64,000 nt of DNA from Climacteris rufus. Lineage: Eukaryota > Chordata > Aves > Passeriformes > Climacteridae. Both the position numbers and the translations under genes were made by a program. The notes under the pieces are model-generated. The model did no database searches. It was not told the origin of the DNA and worked only from the letters and a program-made list of their open reading frames with translations. The stretch lies in contig VZRZ01000222.1 of assembly GCA_013398175.1 (NCBI GenBank), positions 706,655 through 770,654 of the forward strand. Reading direction: 5' to 3'. Of the stretch, positions 1-17,863 are shown piece after piece (positions within the stretch are counted from its first letter, which is position 1; the number at the start of each line of letters is the position of its first letter).

Positions 1-3000
1 GATGTTCTGGCTTGGATACCACTAAGAACAGTGTAAAAGCTCCTTCTTCAAAAAGGGAAAAGCAGCCATGAAAAACACCAGGCAGGCTATTGTCTGTTGG
101 AGAGGTATTGCTGGAGAGCTCAGAAATCGTGTGGCTGGGTCCTGCCCTGGAGAGGAGGGGCTGGAAAGGAGCCTCCTGGAGTCTTTTCCTGCTCTTTGAA
201 CCTCATTTTAAGCAGTGATGAGGCACTGAAGGCTGGGCCCAGCCTTACCATCCCTAGTTTCTTGCCCATCCCTAAATGAGATAGAAGGCAGCCTGGCCTA
301 GGATGCCAATCTTCTGTTTCTCCATGGGAAAATGCATAAAAGAGACTATCAACAAGAGGAGGAAATACACATTTGAAGGTCACCTTGAAGGTTGCCTCCC
401 ATGCAGAAGTTGGTCCTCACAGTATGTTCTTGGGAAAACATGTTCCAGCTTCCAGTAGCTTTGTACAGCTTTTCACTTCTAACCAGCATGTGTTGTACAT
501 TCACAAGTTCATTTTCTGTATTTATATGATTATTTATTTTTTGTTTCTTACTTTGGATGTTGAGCAGCAAACCGAGTGATTTCTTCTAACTCAAAAAGCT
601 GAGAGAACAAATTGCAAATTTAGTTTGTGCTTTACATAGAATGAAATAAATTAATAAGCATTTTCCTGTATTGTAACTGTTCCCAGTCACCCCTCTTCAT
701 GACTGGCACTGTAGCACATTATACTCTTAACTCAGAAAGGAAGATATCACAGAGAAAATTGTAGCCTAAAGAAACACAAACGAAGAGAGTATCTGCCTCA
801 CTTGCTATCTCAGTGTTTCATGTTTTACTTCTACAAGGGAAATCTCAAACTTACAAGTGTCAACTCTGCAGCATTAGGTTTTGACTGCTGCAGTAGTAGA
901 TAGATAATGCCACAGGACATCATTCAAAGCTGTCCCTTTTTTCACATGCTTATAGCAAGTGTAAACAGTTCTAGAATTTTCATTTATTTATTTTGTAAAT
1001 AATAAGAGCTTGGAATGCCTTTCTTTTTTTTTTTTTTCCTATCCTTCTGTTAATAGATAAAATACACTGAAATTGTAACCAGACCTAGAGCAAAGGCACA
1101 GGCAACCTGGCTTCAAAAAGGAATGAGAGAGTTATTTCTAAATTTGCTTCACCTTAAAATTTAACAGCAACCCTTATTTATTACACACCTATTACTTATG
1201 GCAATTTGTGTGTTATTAGTTAAGGACTGTCCCTGAAGCTTCAGTCCTTTCAAGGAGCTTACTGAAACAGTCTGACAGATGAGAAGTGAAGTTGTTCTGC
1301 TGGTCTGAATGGAAGCAGTCTTGGTTATTTCTACTCTATTGTGGAAAATACTTCCTAAATCTTTTTGAGAGTGGCTCAGAATGGTACAATAAAATGCTGG
1401 AATTGAAAGATGTTCCATGCCAAATGTCATGTATTAAATACTCTGCTTGTTACTAGAGAACTCTCATTCTTCCTGAGTCCTTAGTATGGCTGCTAAGTCT
1501 CCTCTTCCTAACTGCTTAAAAATATAACAAACTTCACAGGGGGTCATTCTCGAGGCGTTGTTGTGAAAGAGCAATTTGGAAAGAACTTAGTTCAGGTTTC
1601 CAGTGAAAAAATCAAGGCTGCTCTCAGTCTTTGGCTCATACTAAGCTCAGGAAACAGGATGGGCTCTGCTATGGCAGTGGTAGATCGTGAAAAAAGCAGC
1701 AGTCTCAGGATGGGGATGCTGTGATATGTCTACAAGCTACAAGTCTATGAGTTCATAGGTATGAAAGTATGGCCAGAGGATGGTGTGATGTCCTCCCTCA
1801 GTAACTGTGGACCAAAGGTCAACAGCATTCACTGCTGCTCTTGAGCAGAGTGAGGTGTTCCTGTGGGAACAAGTACCTGCATCACGAGCTCCTCACTCAA
1901 TAAAAACGAGTGCAAACTTGTGCTATTAGTGAGGTGTCACATGTCAGTGAAGAGCTCTTTGACCACTGCTTGTGGTGGTTCCTCTCTGCAGCTAGCTGTG
2001 ATAAGGCCCCACAGAGGATGGAGGGAAGCATATTAGTCTGTTTTGAAGTATCTGTTATGTGTCTCAGGCCCTTGATCCTCTAACTGAAATAAGACTACGA
2101 GGAAATTGCAAAAAGGGAGAATTTGCTGTCCCAGAAGCCTTTTTCATGCTTAAAAATTGCTGTTTGAGAGAACAGAAGGGCTGTTGTAAGTAGAACAAGC
2201 CAACAGGGTGAGGTGCAAGTCACAACACTATGTGTCTTTGTTCAAACTTACAGTAAAATCTAAATTGAAGTGTTGACTGTTTCAGATGGGTCCTTTTCAG
2301 ATGGGTTATCTCCTTAATAAAAAAGGGACAGTACTCCAGATTTATTGCTAAGCCTGGAGAGCAGGTCCCAAGGCCAAGGCCAAAATGGGTTTGCATCCCT
2401 CAAAACAGTTCAGCTGATTCCTGCTCTGAACAAACATGAAATTGAAATGTAGTTAATTAAGCCCCTAATTTTTTTCTTTACCCTCACCATACACATTCTT
2501 TCTTCAATTTTTCATTATCTCACTACATTACCTCTAACATTTAATCTCCTTATTATGGAGAAAGCAGAAAACACACCAGAAAACAACCTTCCCCTCCTCC
2601 CCCCCTTCACAGTCTCCTAATAAACAAAACGGGGAGATTTATCTGTGAAAATTAGAACCTATACCATGATGGATGGTTAAAATATGTATGTGACATCACT
2701 CTTTTAGCCTTCATTGATTAGTTTTTCTAGTTGATGCATTGCAAAATAAGCTGCTCAGCTTGGAGAATAAAACAAGCAGTTAACTTTATTGATAAAAGAC
2801 AAAATTATGCCATTTTAAAACTCTCCCTTTTGTTACATGGCTTACATGAGGACATCAGTTGTCAGAAAAACAGTCAGGATCTGCAGATGACTCACTCATT
2901 TATGGGGCTATTTTAAAGCATAGATCGTGTATACAATTTTCACTGATATCACATATTTTCCATGCTCTGATAGACCTTCCTTTGTCTTACTCTTTGTTTT

Positions 3001-4068
3001 GCAGCTCCCATCTCTTCTCTTTGAAAGAAATTTTCCAAAGCAATTACGTTGCACTCATGTGGCTTTACAAACTTTTGAGCATTGCATTGCTAAAGACATC
3101 AGGATGTTCCTGTTTGGACATTTATTAGAGTTACTTCTAATTTATTATGAATTAACCACTAATTCTCATTATCTTTATTACTTTTATCTCAGGTTTTCCT
3201 TATAAAATCATAAAGCAAAATCTTGGGTTCACTGAACTCAGGGTTTCATCTGAGGGGATTCGGATCTTGTTGAAGTCAGTTAAGATTTTCCACTCATGCA
3301 GTTGAAGCCACTGTAAACATATATTAGTTTAAGCTAAAGAGATTCATTTGCTTTTCATAGAATCATGGAATATCCTGAGTTGGAAGAGGCCTACAAGGAT
3401 CATCAAAGTCCAACTCCTCTTAAAATCTAGGGTTTCCTCAGGTATATGTGAGAAATCAAATCATGAGAAAAAACACCTGGCAAGAGCATTTGTTTAGGAG
3501 TACACTGATGGTCATGTTCACTGTGTAGGGTACAGAATGTGAAGCTGTTTATTTTGAATTTACGTTCACAGAAAGTACCTGTGGGTGTTGCTGGCATAAT
3601 CCTAGTTGCTCAAGGAGTTGTTCAGCAAAGCCTCTAAAGCCACTTCACTCATTTCAAAATTTCAACAGGGAGTTTCTTCACATGTGTTTGAAAGACACCC
3701 CAGAGACTTTCACAGCTGCTGTCAGTGTTGCAGCCTCTGCTGAGTGAGCTTTGGTTCATCAGCATGGCAGACCTCACAAGAAGAGTGGTCACTTAGAAAT
3801 TAAACAGATTAGCTAACAGGAAGATTAAGAATCACTCCTGTTGAGCATTCATTGACTGTACACACTTAGAGTCATTAAAAATTAGATTTCAGTGCTCTAG
3901 AAACTGTAGGTAGCATGTGCTGAAAAGGAGAAATACTTAAACTGTAATGTATCTTAGGTCCTTAATGTTTTTACTTCCTTCTACTGAGGTCAATTTTTAT
4001 CTTTACTGCTTTTATTCATGAAGATGAGTGAGTGTACTTACAGAAGATTTCTTTTGTTCTTCCTACAG
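1..4068 (+). other. PHEX: PHEX intron 14 (3' part)
   Basis: This is intronic sequence ending in the acceptor ttcttcctacag at 4068. Exon 14, which should end in a segment just before the tryptophan of WFT, was looked for by reading frames and was not seen, so it probably lies upstream of the window. The intron holds a short T-run at about 1023-1037 and a CR1 3'-end fragment at 3356-3422. I see no coding or RNA gene. The short ORFs here have no recognisable domain and no exon-like splice context. Confidence 0.8.
3356..3422 (-). repeat. CR1 LINE 3'-end fragment
   Basis: The stretch beginning atagaatcatggaat and continuing through gagttggaagaggcc to gtccaactcct is the reverse complement of the conserved CR1 3' end, which ends in ATTCTATG-type octamers. 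About 67 bp are recognisable. It is a very short, 5'-truncated copy inside PHEX intron 14, in the opposite orientation to the gene. Confidence 0.8.
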
Positions 4069-4127
4069 GTGGTTTACAAGCCCAACTACTGTAAATGCTT
4101 TTTATAGTGCTTCTACCAACCAGATCA
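4069..4127 (+). CDS. PHEX: PHEX exon 15 (partial gene)
   Basis: The exon is 59 nt. It starts after ...cctacag and ends before gtgagt, a consensus donor. Its first base completes codon 529, and it then encodes WFTSPTTVNAFYSASTNQI (530-548) plus the first base of codon 549. PHEX is a type II membrane M13 zinc endopeptidase-like protein of bone and tooth cells. Its loss in mammals causes X-linked hypophosphatemia with raised FGF23. The N-A pair of VNAFY (538-539) matches the neprilysin-family substrate-backbone-binding Asn-Ala. Length and phase match human exon 15, as I know that gene structure. Confidence 0.96.
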
Positions 4128-4365
4128 GTGAGTATCTGACTTCTGAGCCTCCTTATAATATAACCTGTTTGGGAATAAATGTATGAAGCTTTATATAATA
4201 GCTATACCAATTGAGTTGTTTGTGACGGAAAATTAAAATTCAAATCTAGCAATTCAGCTGTGAGGCTTATGTGAGAGGAGAGTTCTGGAAAACCTAGAGC
4301 TCCCACAAACTGGAACTGCTGTTACTCAGTGAATTACCCTGTGTCTGACGAAGTGCAGTGACCAC

Positions 4366-4383
4366 GTGTGTGTGTGTGTGTGT
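4366..4383. repeat. (GT)9 microsatellite
   Basis: Nine uninterrupted GT units lie in PHEX intron 15. This is a simple sequence repeat with no evidence of function. Confidence 0.9.
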
Positions 4384-6085
4384 ACTCTATCCATTGCAAA
4401 TAACAGCTTAAATCACTTTTATTAAAGCCTAATGTTTCAGTTTTCTGTAGCAAAAACACGTGTGCACATACCTTCATAAATATACAGTGATTGCAATTCT
4501 GTCCTCTAGTATTAACAGATATGTAGCAATTAATGTGACTAGAGGAGACTGAGTTATAGACTGAAAAACCTAAGAAGGGTTGTCCAGTGGATTTGTTCAA
4601 TACTCCCAAGGACAAGGAGTGGTATCTGTAGCTAACTTAAAATTCTTACCTGTATAGTTTGGTGAAATTGCTTTGTATGTCTTGTACTAATTTTAGTTAC
4701 TGGTTGTTTTTAGGGAGTGTATATTTTTTTTGTGGGAACAAATTGAGTAAAAGAGCCAAGTTTTCCGAAGATGTGTTATGAGTTTGGATGTTCATTTCTG
4801 TTTGCTTTAATAGGACTTTGAATTGTAATGTTCTAATGGACTTTAAAATTCTACATCAGTATTTCTGTGTACAACAGTGTTACCTTTACCTGGTACTTCT
4901 CTTTGCTCTTACTAGTTTTGCATGTTAAATCAGCCTTCTTGTTCTATGCCATTAGGGCCTGGAAGGTGGCTGCCACCACCTCTGTGGTCTCAGTCCCCAG
5001 AGAAAGGAGTATCAAAAATTGCTGAGTGATTTCCTCTTTTTCTTCTGAATCTCTTTCAGTCACAGAGAGAAAGGCACAAAATTAATGTATCACACTGAAG
5101 AGGGTACAGCAGAGGACTGGCAATCTGAATCTGCTGGTATTTGCTTCTACAAATTTCCATAAACAATTTTGCCTTCAGACCACTCACTTAACTTCTTTCA
5201 TGTCTAAGTGATCTCATTTGTAAAGATGTGTAATAATTAGGCAGTTCTTTTCATTAAAAGTAGTTTTAGATTTAGATAGCTCTGCCTTAAATAGCGGGCT
5301 GCCATCATTAAGCAGTCACATTTGTGATGATCATCTGAAGGAGCACTCAGCTGAGCTGGTCACAGCTCTGAAGTACCGCTGAAGCCTTAGAGCTGCTCTT
5401 GCTCCAGCCACCCCTGCTGCTGGAGAGGTTTTGTGTGAGTGGAGAGGAAGCCTGGCCAGAGCAAAATGAGAGCCATTGGTGTTATACCTTCTTTAATGTT
5501 GGGTTCTCTAAAGTTTCAGCACAGGTCAGCTCTCTCTGCCATGGCACATTAGAAAAAACTGTAATGAGAGGCTGGAGCCACTGAAAATTTCACCCTGTCT
5601 GTGTCTAACGGTGTCAGGAGGCAGAGGGGTGTCAACCACAACCCATCAGTCATGGCAATTGTATTTTCTGTCATAATGGCTGACCTTCTTGTTCTACTGG
5701 CAAGTGACCTGGAAGTTGGGAAGTGCTACTCACTCTCAGTCCTTTAAGGACTCTTTCAAAGAGAAAAGGGATTTAGGTGGCTCTTTCTGAACAAAACCCT
5801 CTCCTATCTGAGAGAAAGGTACAAATAAAATCATGCTCTTAAAATGATTTGCAACAGGATGGAAGATTCAAAGAATCTTTCTTCCACTGCTGGCTGGTAT
5901 GTCTTTATGGGAGAAGAGGCCCTGTGATATGTGGGAGGAACATTCTCAGGTCAGAATTTGCTGATAAAAATTTGACACATCACTACTGAGTTCCCATTAA
6001 TGTTGCAGGGAAAGAACTGCTCCACTGGAGACTGGAGCTTGCAAGCCTGTGCCTATTCATATAGTGTGAAATATGTGTTTGTGTG

Positions 6086-6099
6086 TATATATATATATA
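6086..6099. repeat. (TA)n microsatellite
   Basis: A short TA run follows a gtgtgtg stretch in PHEX intron 15. Confidence 0.75.
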
Positions 6100-9000
6100 A
6101 TTTCGTAGGCAAATCTCACATTCTGCATTTACTACCTTACTGCTTTGCAGCTGTGTTTTCAGTACTAATCCATACAAAGTTCTGAGGGACTGGTCACATG
6201 CTACAAGAACTGTGGCACTTTCAAAGGCCTTGTTAAATAACAGAGAAAAGGTTCTACAAGCCAGAGGCATTTGAGAATAAGAATTAAGCTTGAACTCTAG
6301 CAGGTTAAATGTAAAATTGTGATACAGCGAGTCCAAAAATCTTTTGAGGACCAACTTTCTAGGAGCATAAGAACTCATAATAAAACCTTTTGGTCAAATA
6401 CACTGAAAGAGGAGAGTCTCTAAGGCATAAAAATAAGATAATCCTTGCATTGGAAGAGTTTGGGAAGTTCTAATCCTGGAGCTTTTTCTTATGAGAGTTA
6501 AGTCCCAGAAAGTGTTTAAAATTTAATGTCAATAGAAGGCACTTTGGAAGAAACTCCTACAATGAACTGTGACAAATATAAGGAGCAGATAATATTCTCC
6601 CAGGTATTTCAAAGGAACTTAGACAAGAAATTTCCAAGCAACCAGCTTTGATGTATCGCTTATGTGGCCTCAGCACAGGAAGAATAGGTATGGAAAGTGT
6701 CAAATCCTTTCTTTCAAAAGACAGTTCAGAGGGATCTTCATAAAAAGTCATTTTAGCCTCTGATGAAAGAATCTGGTTGTGACCACAACATCATTGAATA
6801 GAGAGAATGAATAAGTATATAAGGTGTAGAGTGAATATGAGAACATGAGATATTTTTTGCTTTTTCTTTAAAAGAAAAAAAAAAGCTTTCTTAATCTACT
6901 AGAGTTTTCTTTAAATTCAGAAAGCAAGTAAGTATGCTTGATACACTGTGTTTTTTCCATATAACACTTCTGATGAGGTTCTTTCCCAATGCTAATAACT
7001 GGAAGTTGTTATGGGAAAAGAAGGGAGGCCCTTTCATAAATCAATGACTGATTAGAGATAAGAAAAGGAGGTAGGAACCAATTACTTGTTGGCAAAATAG
7101 TTGGAGGGAGTGTTGTGAGGATCTGTTTACTCACTGCATTAGCAGATGATCCGAAAAAGAGGGAGTTCTGTTCTGTGCAAAAGTACAGAGATAAACCCAG
7201 CCCAGGAGGGTAGGTCCTTCTGCTGCTGGCTGCTGCAAGGTAGGAATATGTACCAGTAGAAGAATTCTCTCTCAGGTAGTTGCCTGACACTCTTTCCCTT
7301 CACATCTACTACTGATCACTGCTGTAAATAAGTGAATGGACTAGATATTCTCTTCATCTGCTTGAGTGCCCCTGCTTTTTAGTGAGCAAACTGGACTCTA
7401 GTGTCTTCAAGGCCCATCTATTTTTGCTCTTTGTAAGTGACTTTACTAAGAAGACTTTGAGAAATAATAATTCTAAAATGCATAATGCAATTTGATTATG
7501 GAAAGTAGTTTCTACATTAACTGGAAAATCCTTGATTCCAGAAGTTGATTCAAAAAATTAGGACCATTAGTTTGGAAATGGAAATGTACTGTGTGTGTAC
7601 TGATATCAACATAACCACAGCAGCTCCTAACTTGATTAGTCACTGAAGGCTTCTTGGAAAAGTTTAGAGGAAAAGCAGTATCAGTGCCTTGGCCAAAGGA
7701 TTCTGAAAAGGAGCCATCACCAGATACCTGCAGAGGTGGAGGGGAATGTGGAGGTCCTGATCACTTCTGAGCTTTAGGCAGCTGCTTTTGCTTTCTGTGC
7801 TCAGAGCACAGACAGGGAGGTCTCTGACACTCCTGATGAAAGGATCACAAATTCTTCTCTCTCTGTAATCTCTATCACTGACATAAACATTAAAAAATCC
7901 ATACAAGTCCATGTGATCTTCATATACAGGCAAGCTGTTAGTGATTTTAACTTGACTACTTGAGTACTCAATTACCTGGAAGAAAAGGTCTTTTTTCAAT
8001 AAAAGTGAGAATTAATTGAGAATAGAAACTAGATTATTTAAAAATTATTAGATTTAGAAGAATACAGCAAATCTTGCATATGCAGTAGATGTACCAAATT
8101 TTGCTGTACTTTAGTGCAAGCAGCCTTGTGTTTGCTGTTGCTTCATTTAATTTTCATTATGAAACTGTTGATAGCTTGAATGACCCACAATTCTGTTAAT
8201 ATCTCCAAAGGAGAAAAAAGTAGCTGTATCAAGGTAAGATGTGCCACAAAGAGCAGAGTTAAAAAATATGGTGCATATAATTTATCTTAATTTTATAAAA
8301 GTTTACTCATTATTTTCTCTTTATGTGAGTTCTGTCTATTTATTTCCTCTTTTTCCATAATTCAAAGTGTCTTAGGTTAACCACTATGCATGTTTATAAT
8401 GGTTGTTAATAATTTTTTAATCCTAGTTTGGATCATTTTTCAATTTCTGTGCATTTGCTTGTCATTTTCCCCTCAATTATACGTACTTAGCAAGGGCAAC
8501 AGGTATGTGTCATTGCCTTTAGAGTCTCAAAATGTATCTAAGTACACTTCATATCATCTAAGCAGCATGAATACTATCTTTGTAATTATCATAATTGAAA
8601 CAGCAAAAACACATTCCTAAAGGATTAGTTTATTTTAATGCACTCTAGAGCAGCCAACAAATATGTGCTGAAAATAGGCACAAGTGATGATCAAAGTATG
8701 CCAGCTTACTTCTGTTCAAGAAAAGGTTTTATTTCATTGCAACACAAAAATATTGGCCCTTGAATATGTTAAGGATAGAATAGAACTGTTCATCAGATAT
8801 GTGGTCAGTTTGGTTTTTTTTTAAAGTGTTTTTTAAAAAAGAGTATATATGTATGCCTCTAGAATATATAAAAATAGTCACATTTATGGGTTGTGAACAA
8901 TAATGAAAGGGAGATTTACAGTGAAATGAGGCAAATATAAGCAACACACTCATGAGGTGTAAGCTTGAATAGATGTACTGGATAATTAACTAATGTTAAT

Positions 9001-11239
9001 ATTATCTCTGTAAGTTTATATCCATGCTCCTTCTAAGTCATTTGTACTGGTACTGCAGTTCTCTAGTGAAAGTCAAGAGGCCTCTTTAGCTGCAGGCTTC
9101 AATACATGCTGCAGCAAGAAGATATAATCTACAACAGAATTTTAAAATTGCATTCAAATTAGCATCCATACAGAAAACCACAGATGAGAGCTCTTATTAG
9201 CCAGTAAGTATCTTCTTTGCAGGAAGCATCACATAGATATGGATGCTGACAGCTTGTTGATGCTGCCAATTGCAAGGGAGAACTCTTATCTTGCCAGGAG
9301 CCAGGGAAGTGCTGGCAAAAAGCACCTGCTGCCATGACCAGGGCAGGACAAGGGGACTGCACTCTTCCCCAAGGTTTCTTCCCTCTTCAAGAGGTTTTCT
9401 CTTCCCTGAAGAACTGGACTAATTGGAAGGGTATTGATGAAGTAGTTTCCAGTGTGCCATTAGTTTCCAGGAGGTTAATGAACATAACGGATTTGGACTG
9501 AACACTTTCTGAGCCCTGTTATTAAGTAAGCTCTAAGTGTTCCTAAGTGAGCACTCGTTCTCAATTTTCCCTATTTACTAACGATCATTATTCTCTTTTC
9601 TTTAATTATGATCATAGGTGAGATGATGCATTATCATTACATCCATTCTTTATTTTTTATTCCTGAAATTCTTATCTATGAATGTATAAAATAGAATAAT
9701 TTTTCCTTTGTTCTTCTCCTCCCACCTCCCATTCTCTTGCCCCAGGGAATCCACTGGGTTTTTTCCTTTAGAAAATAAAGATTAAAGTTTTGTGTAAAAC
9801 AGATGTTTTCACATTTCCTACTCCCCTAGCACACAGTTTCTTGGAGCCTTATGAAACCTCTTCATGTTTCTCCGCATGTTGCTTCACTGAGGTTGGGAAA
9901 TACCAGGTTCTCTCTTTCAAGAGCAGCAAAGAGCCTCTTGTCAGGTGAAGTAAAAACTAAGCCAAGAATTGAACCACAGGCTGCTGAGTCTTCTGCTTAA
10001 AGACCATCACTTCCCAGTATCTCTTTAATGAATTTATTCATTAAGTTCTTCATAAAATTAAGCTTTGTATTCATGTGTAGCATGGAACAATTACTGTGCT
10101 TTACACAATTGCTATTTTCTATCCTTACACAATTTTGCTTTCTATTCTCTTTGTCCACAGGATAAAACCTAAAATTAAGTGTACACTTCAGGTCCATGTT
10201 GTGACAAAGAGCTGCATAGAGATGCTCAAAGCTGTCTGGGGTGGTCTATGGTGTCTGATATGTTTTCTTATGTGTGTTATATCTGAGATTAAACTTGCAG
10301 GAGACCCTTGCTATCAAGACTGACAGCTAGGGCCCAAAGAGGACAGGCACATGACTAGGATGAGATTCAGTTGTCCAAACAGAAGTCTGTGAACCATTTT
10401 AAACAAATGTATCCTGCACTTTGCTCTGTTATAAATAACTAACAAATACCCTTCACGTTTAATTCCTTATGTGAATTCAGTATCCTTTGATTACTAACCA
10501 GCAGTTAGACTTCTGTTTATATCTTATCCCTTTAAAACTACATCTGAGTTCATTCAGTGACACTTAAAAAAACAATTTACAGCTTCTGAAAGCATCTGAG
10601 AATTGCAAGTACAACAATTGGCAGAGTAGCCCGTGTATCTCACAGTTGAGCACAGCTGTCTCCCATATCCATTACCTACATGTAGGATTCACCAGCTTTA
10701 AACAACCAACCTCATTATTGGAAGTTGTAAATGCACTGACTTTGAATAAGGCTTTACTAGATCTTGCCTTGCACAGTTAAAAACATTATGAAATATAACT
10801 GAATAATGTATTTGAACTACAAAATTTGAATTCATATTTAGATTTGAACTCCAAATTTCATCATGATTTGGCGAGTCATCTCATGTATTTTTAATTTACT
10901 TCATCCATTATTGGTCTGCATTTTTTCAGGGAACTATCAGATCAAATGTGATTACTTGTGTCTTCTTGGAGAACTAGCAATATTATACTGAGTCTAAGAC
11001 ATCTGCAAAGTGTGTTTAGTAATACCATGAAGGTATTAGTTGGTAAATAGATTTATCAATGGCAGTAAAGCCCCTGTAAAATTGGAGAAGAAAAAAAAAA
11101 CCTTCAAATTTTAAATACATTCTAACAATCTCTCCTTGCTGTGGAGATATGCTGAAAATTATATAATGGATAAAATGAAGCTAGAAAACCTCGTTTACAT
11201 TAAAAGTAGTCCTGTGCAGACAGAGCACTGTCAGAGCTC

Positions 11240-12040
11240 CAAGTTCAGCATAAACTCAGAGTGAACTGTTTGAAGTAAGCCAGATGTACTCTGCTGCTTG
11301 AAGTGCCCCTGCATTCCAGAGCAGTAAGGTGAATAAGAGGAAAGTTGAACAGTCACTGTCCAAGGGTTCAGACACAGGGGTTTGGAAAGCCAAAGTGTCC
11401 CTGGAGATGAATCTGATAAGGGATGTGAAAAAATGTAGCTGGCGTAGCAGGAAGTCGAGGGAAAATGTAGTGCTGAATGAGGGCAGGGGACCTGTTAACA
11501 AAGGAGATTTATCTCCGTGGAGGAGGAGTAGCTTTGGGAATATTTAAACAGAGTGGGCAAACACAAGCCTATGGGCTCTGACAGGGCACACCTCCAAGCT
11601 GACTGATGTTGTGAGGCCACGCTTGCTGATCTTTAGGTTATGGTGACTGGGGCAGGTTCCTGAGAACTGAAAGAAAACAAATGTCAGTCCTATCTTCAAG
11701 AAGGAAGATCTAGGGAATTACAAGCTAGCTAGCCTCACATCAGTCCCTGTGTACATGATAAAGTAAATCCTGGAAACCGCTTCCCTGACCATTTCTTTAC
11801 AATGAGATTAGTAGCTCAGTGGATGAGGAGAGAGATGTGAGTGTGATTTATTCTTTAGCAAGCTTTTCAGCACTGTCTCCCCTATCATTCTCAAATACAA
11901 ACTGCTGAAGAATGGGTTACTCAAGTGGATAGGTGCACTGAAAACTGCTTGAACTGCTTAAAGGGCTGTGATCAGAACAGCTGGGCTCTAAAATGTTGTG
12001 ATCAGTGGCACAGAGTCTATCCTGAGGATACTCTAGCCTG
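11240..12040 (+). mobile_element. CR1 LINE internal fragment, degenerate
   Basis: Phrases typical of the CR1 second ORF are recognisable in order on the plus strand. They include tttggaaagccaaag, gggatgtgaaaaa, gggaaaatgtagtgctgaatgaggg, ggacctgttaacaaagga, tcttcaagaaggaagatctagggaattacaag and tcagtccctg. This covers the stretch between the endonuclease and reverse-transcriptase domains and the start of the latter. Frames are broken throughout and the CR1 3' end is missing, so it is an old, non-functional copy. It lies in PHEX intron 15 in the same orientation as the gene. The boundaries are approximate. Confidence 0.75.
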
Positions 12041-14671
12041 GCTGTCCCACCTTGCCACCAGTGCATGGAGGTAGGATACCAGTGCTGTTATGTGACAGCC
12101 TGAACTCAGCTGTCCATTGACCAGTGCTCTTGTGGCATGCAACACCAGTGTCTATCTCAGACTGATGCTGCAGTCCAGTGACACTGCTTCAAATGTAGGT
12201 AGGTTGTAAGAAGGTAGTCAAAGCAGATTCTGCAAGTCCAGCTCTTAGTTATGGCAGATAGATTTGTGTGGGGTCTGCAATAAGACATTTTCCTTCTATG
12301 TGCTGTTGGTCAGTAAAAGCCTTGAGTGTAGCTGCATTAGCAAAATAGTGTACAAAGAGAGAGACTGCCAGCCTGGATCTCTTTTTTGGGGCAGTGTAGG
12401 GGGAGAAAACTTTAAAAGGTGCACTACATGCTAAATTTGTGGTCAAGTGTTAGCTCAAAGTACACTCCCAGTGCCTGCATCCATTCCTTAAGATGTGAAT
12501 TTCCCTGAAGTTTGGGTGTCTTGCTCCTTCAGATCAGCTCTTTGCTTGCTTGAACTGCAGTGGTATATAAATAATCCCATTAGTATTTATTGCATTTGCA
12601 GCCTACTATGAGCTCTCTGAGTTTTGTCATTAATCCTTTTAGGTGCAACATGCCAAGCAAAAGAAGAAACAGACTTCACAAGGGAATTGCCTAAATTGAG
12701 GGATTCAAACTAGCACAAAATAAGAAACTGTCTGGTGATCTATCTCCTGTTATAATTTCAAGGACATTCTAGGTCTAAAACATTGTTACCCTTACTCCCT
12801 CCAAGGATGATGTAGTTGTTGCTTGCCTGAAAGAGACATTGCATAAAAAGGGATGCCATGTGTTGCCAGTTCCAAATCTGTTCCTTCTAGTGTTGCAACA
12901 GTGGACAAGCACCGTCCCTCCCTCAGTGCTGCTGACCTCTAAGAACAGAACCCATTTGCTTTTCTAGCTGCTCAAGAATTTCTTTCAAAACTAAATTTAT
13001 TAATTTTTGTTAAAAAAACCCCAAAACAACAACCTACTTGTGGTAATGTATTCCAAATATATAAAAATAGTATAGTTTCAAATATATAAAAATAGTTTCC
13101 TGAGGTTTTCTAAAATGTGTGTTACATTCTACTAGCTTCTGACTCCCTGAGCTTCCTTTAGTGCAATCAAACTACAGAGGTGTTTCACACATGTCCAGAA
13201 GCAGAAATCACTCCTTTGACCAGCCCTTTGCTCAGCGATGCCCAACCTAAAATGGATCCTGACTCTGAATAAAATAATTATCAACCAGTTGATTCAGGAT
13301 TGGAGCTTTTTACCATTCATTCACATGACTTGTTCAGTGAAAACTATCTCCTGGCTTAACTCACAGCTGACTGTGTTTCAGCAATATTCCATGAAGATAC
13401 GTTTAGTGTAGCTGGATAAGGCTTAGTGAAGAGTTGCACCTAGTTTGCTGTAAATAATGTATATTTCTCTACTGCAGATGAGTGCAAATTCACTACACCT
13501 GGACAAAATAATTGCTGCTCCTTAAAGGATCTTGAGAGCCTCCTGGAGCAGTGACAGGCACCCAGATTGTGTCATCATTAAACATGATTTGTGGGGTGAC
13601 TGTGCTACCTTGGTTCATACCATCTTCAGTATGGGCTTATTTGTTCATTTTGGCCACAGTTCCTCTCTTCTGTTGTTGTGGGGAGAGGATCATTTAGAGT
13701 TAGCAGAACCTAATATCTCCAAAACATTTTCTGAGGTTCAATGTTTGGAAGAAACAAGTTCAGACTAGATTTTCAGCTCTCTTAACTTAGTGCCTAACAA
13801 GCAATTTTCATCAGGTCGTGTGGCTGTACTATTGCTGTGAGATTTTTAAAAATATGCATAGTAAATACTCTCCTCTTTGCACTGGGAGAAGAGTGAGATC
13901 AGGAAAACTTTGATATTGGTAAAATTGTTTTTTTTAGTACTGGAAAAGCAAATGATACCATGCTTGAAACAACAAAGCAACATCTGAAGGAGAAAAAACC
14001 AAACCAAAGAGCACTCAGAAAATAAGTTTGAAGCCCACACTTTTTGTAAACTAATTGTAAATAGGGAATCAAGGCAGCCACAGAGGAACAACAGAGAAAA
14101 GCAGCTGGGCAGGCCAGGAGGACATGCATTACACTCAGCGTACTGGTTTTAGTTTGCGGTTTGGTTTGGTTTTTTTTTTTTTCTCATTTGAAAGCAGTAT
14201 TTTAAAGACTCCAGTCTACCAGAAGCAGCCAGGTAATACCTGTAGCTAGAACTGACCCTACAGCTTTAATAATCCTTTACAAAAGTGCCTAAGTATGTTC
14301 ATTTACCTTTGATTTTCATAGACTAAATGGAATTGGACTTGCATTTTATCATTTTCATGTTTCTTGCTACACTGAAACCTCACTAACCTAACGCTATTTG
14401 AATTCTTGCTCCATTTTACCCCTACATTGTCTATTTATCTATCAGCACATCTGTGAGTTATCCAATACTCTTCACAGGAAACATAAGATGTTTCATGTAC
14501 TCACACAGACATGTGTGGGAGGATGTCTGCTGCCTCTCAAAGAGCCTCTCTATTACATTCTGAAACTACCACCTGAGGGAAAGCTCCTCTTGCAAAACCT
14601 TCTCAGACCAAGCAAATGAGGTCATAAAATCAAAGCCCTTGGGCATTGTGATGGCTATTCAGCTGTATTGA

Positions 14672-17863
<3,192 letters not shown>

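Noticed and set aside
1..4068. Search for PHEX exon 14 upstream of exon 15
   Set aside because: No segment with an acceptor, a donor and the expected peptide was seen, so it is taken to lie upstream of the window.
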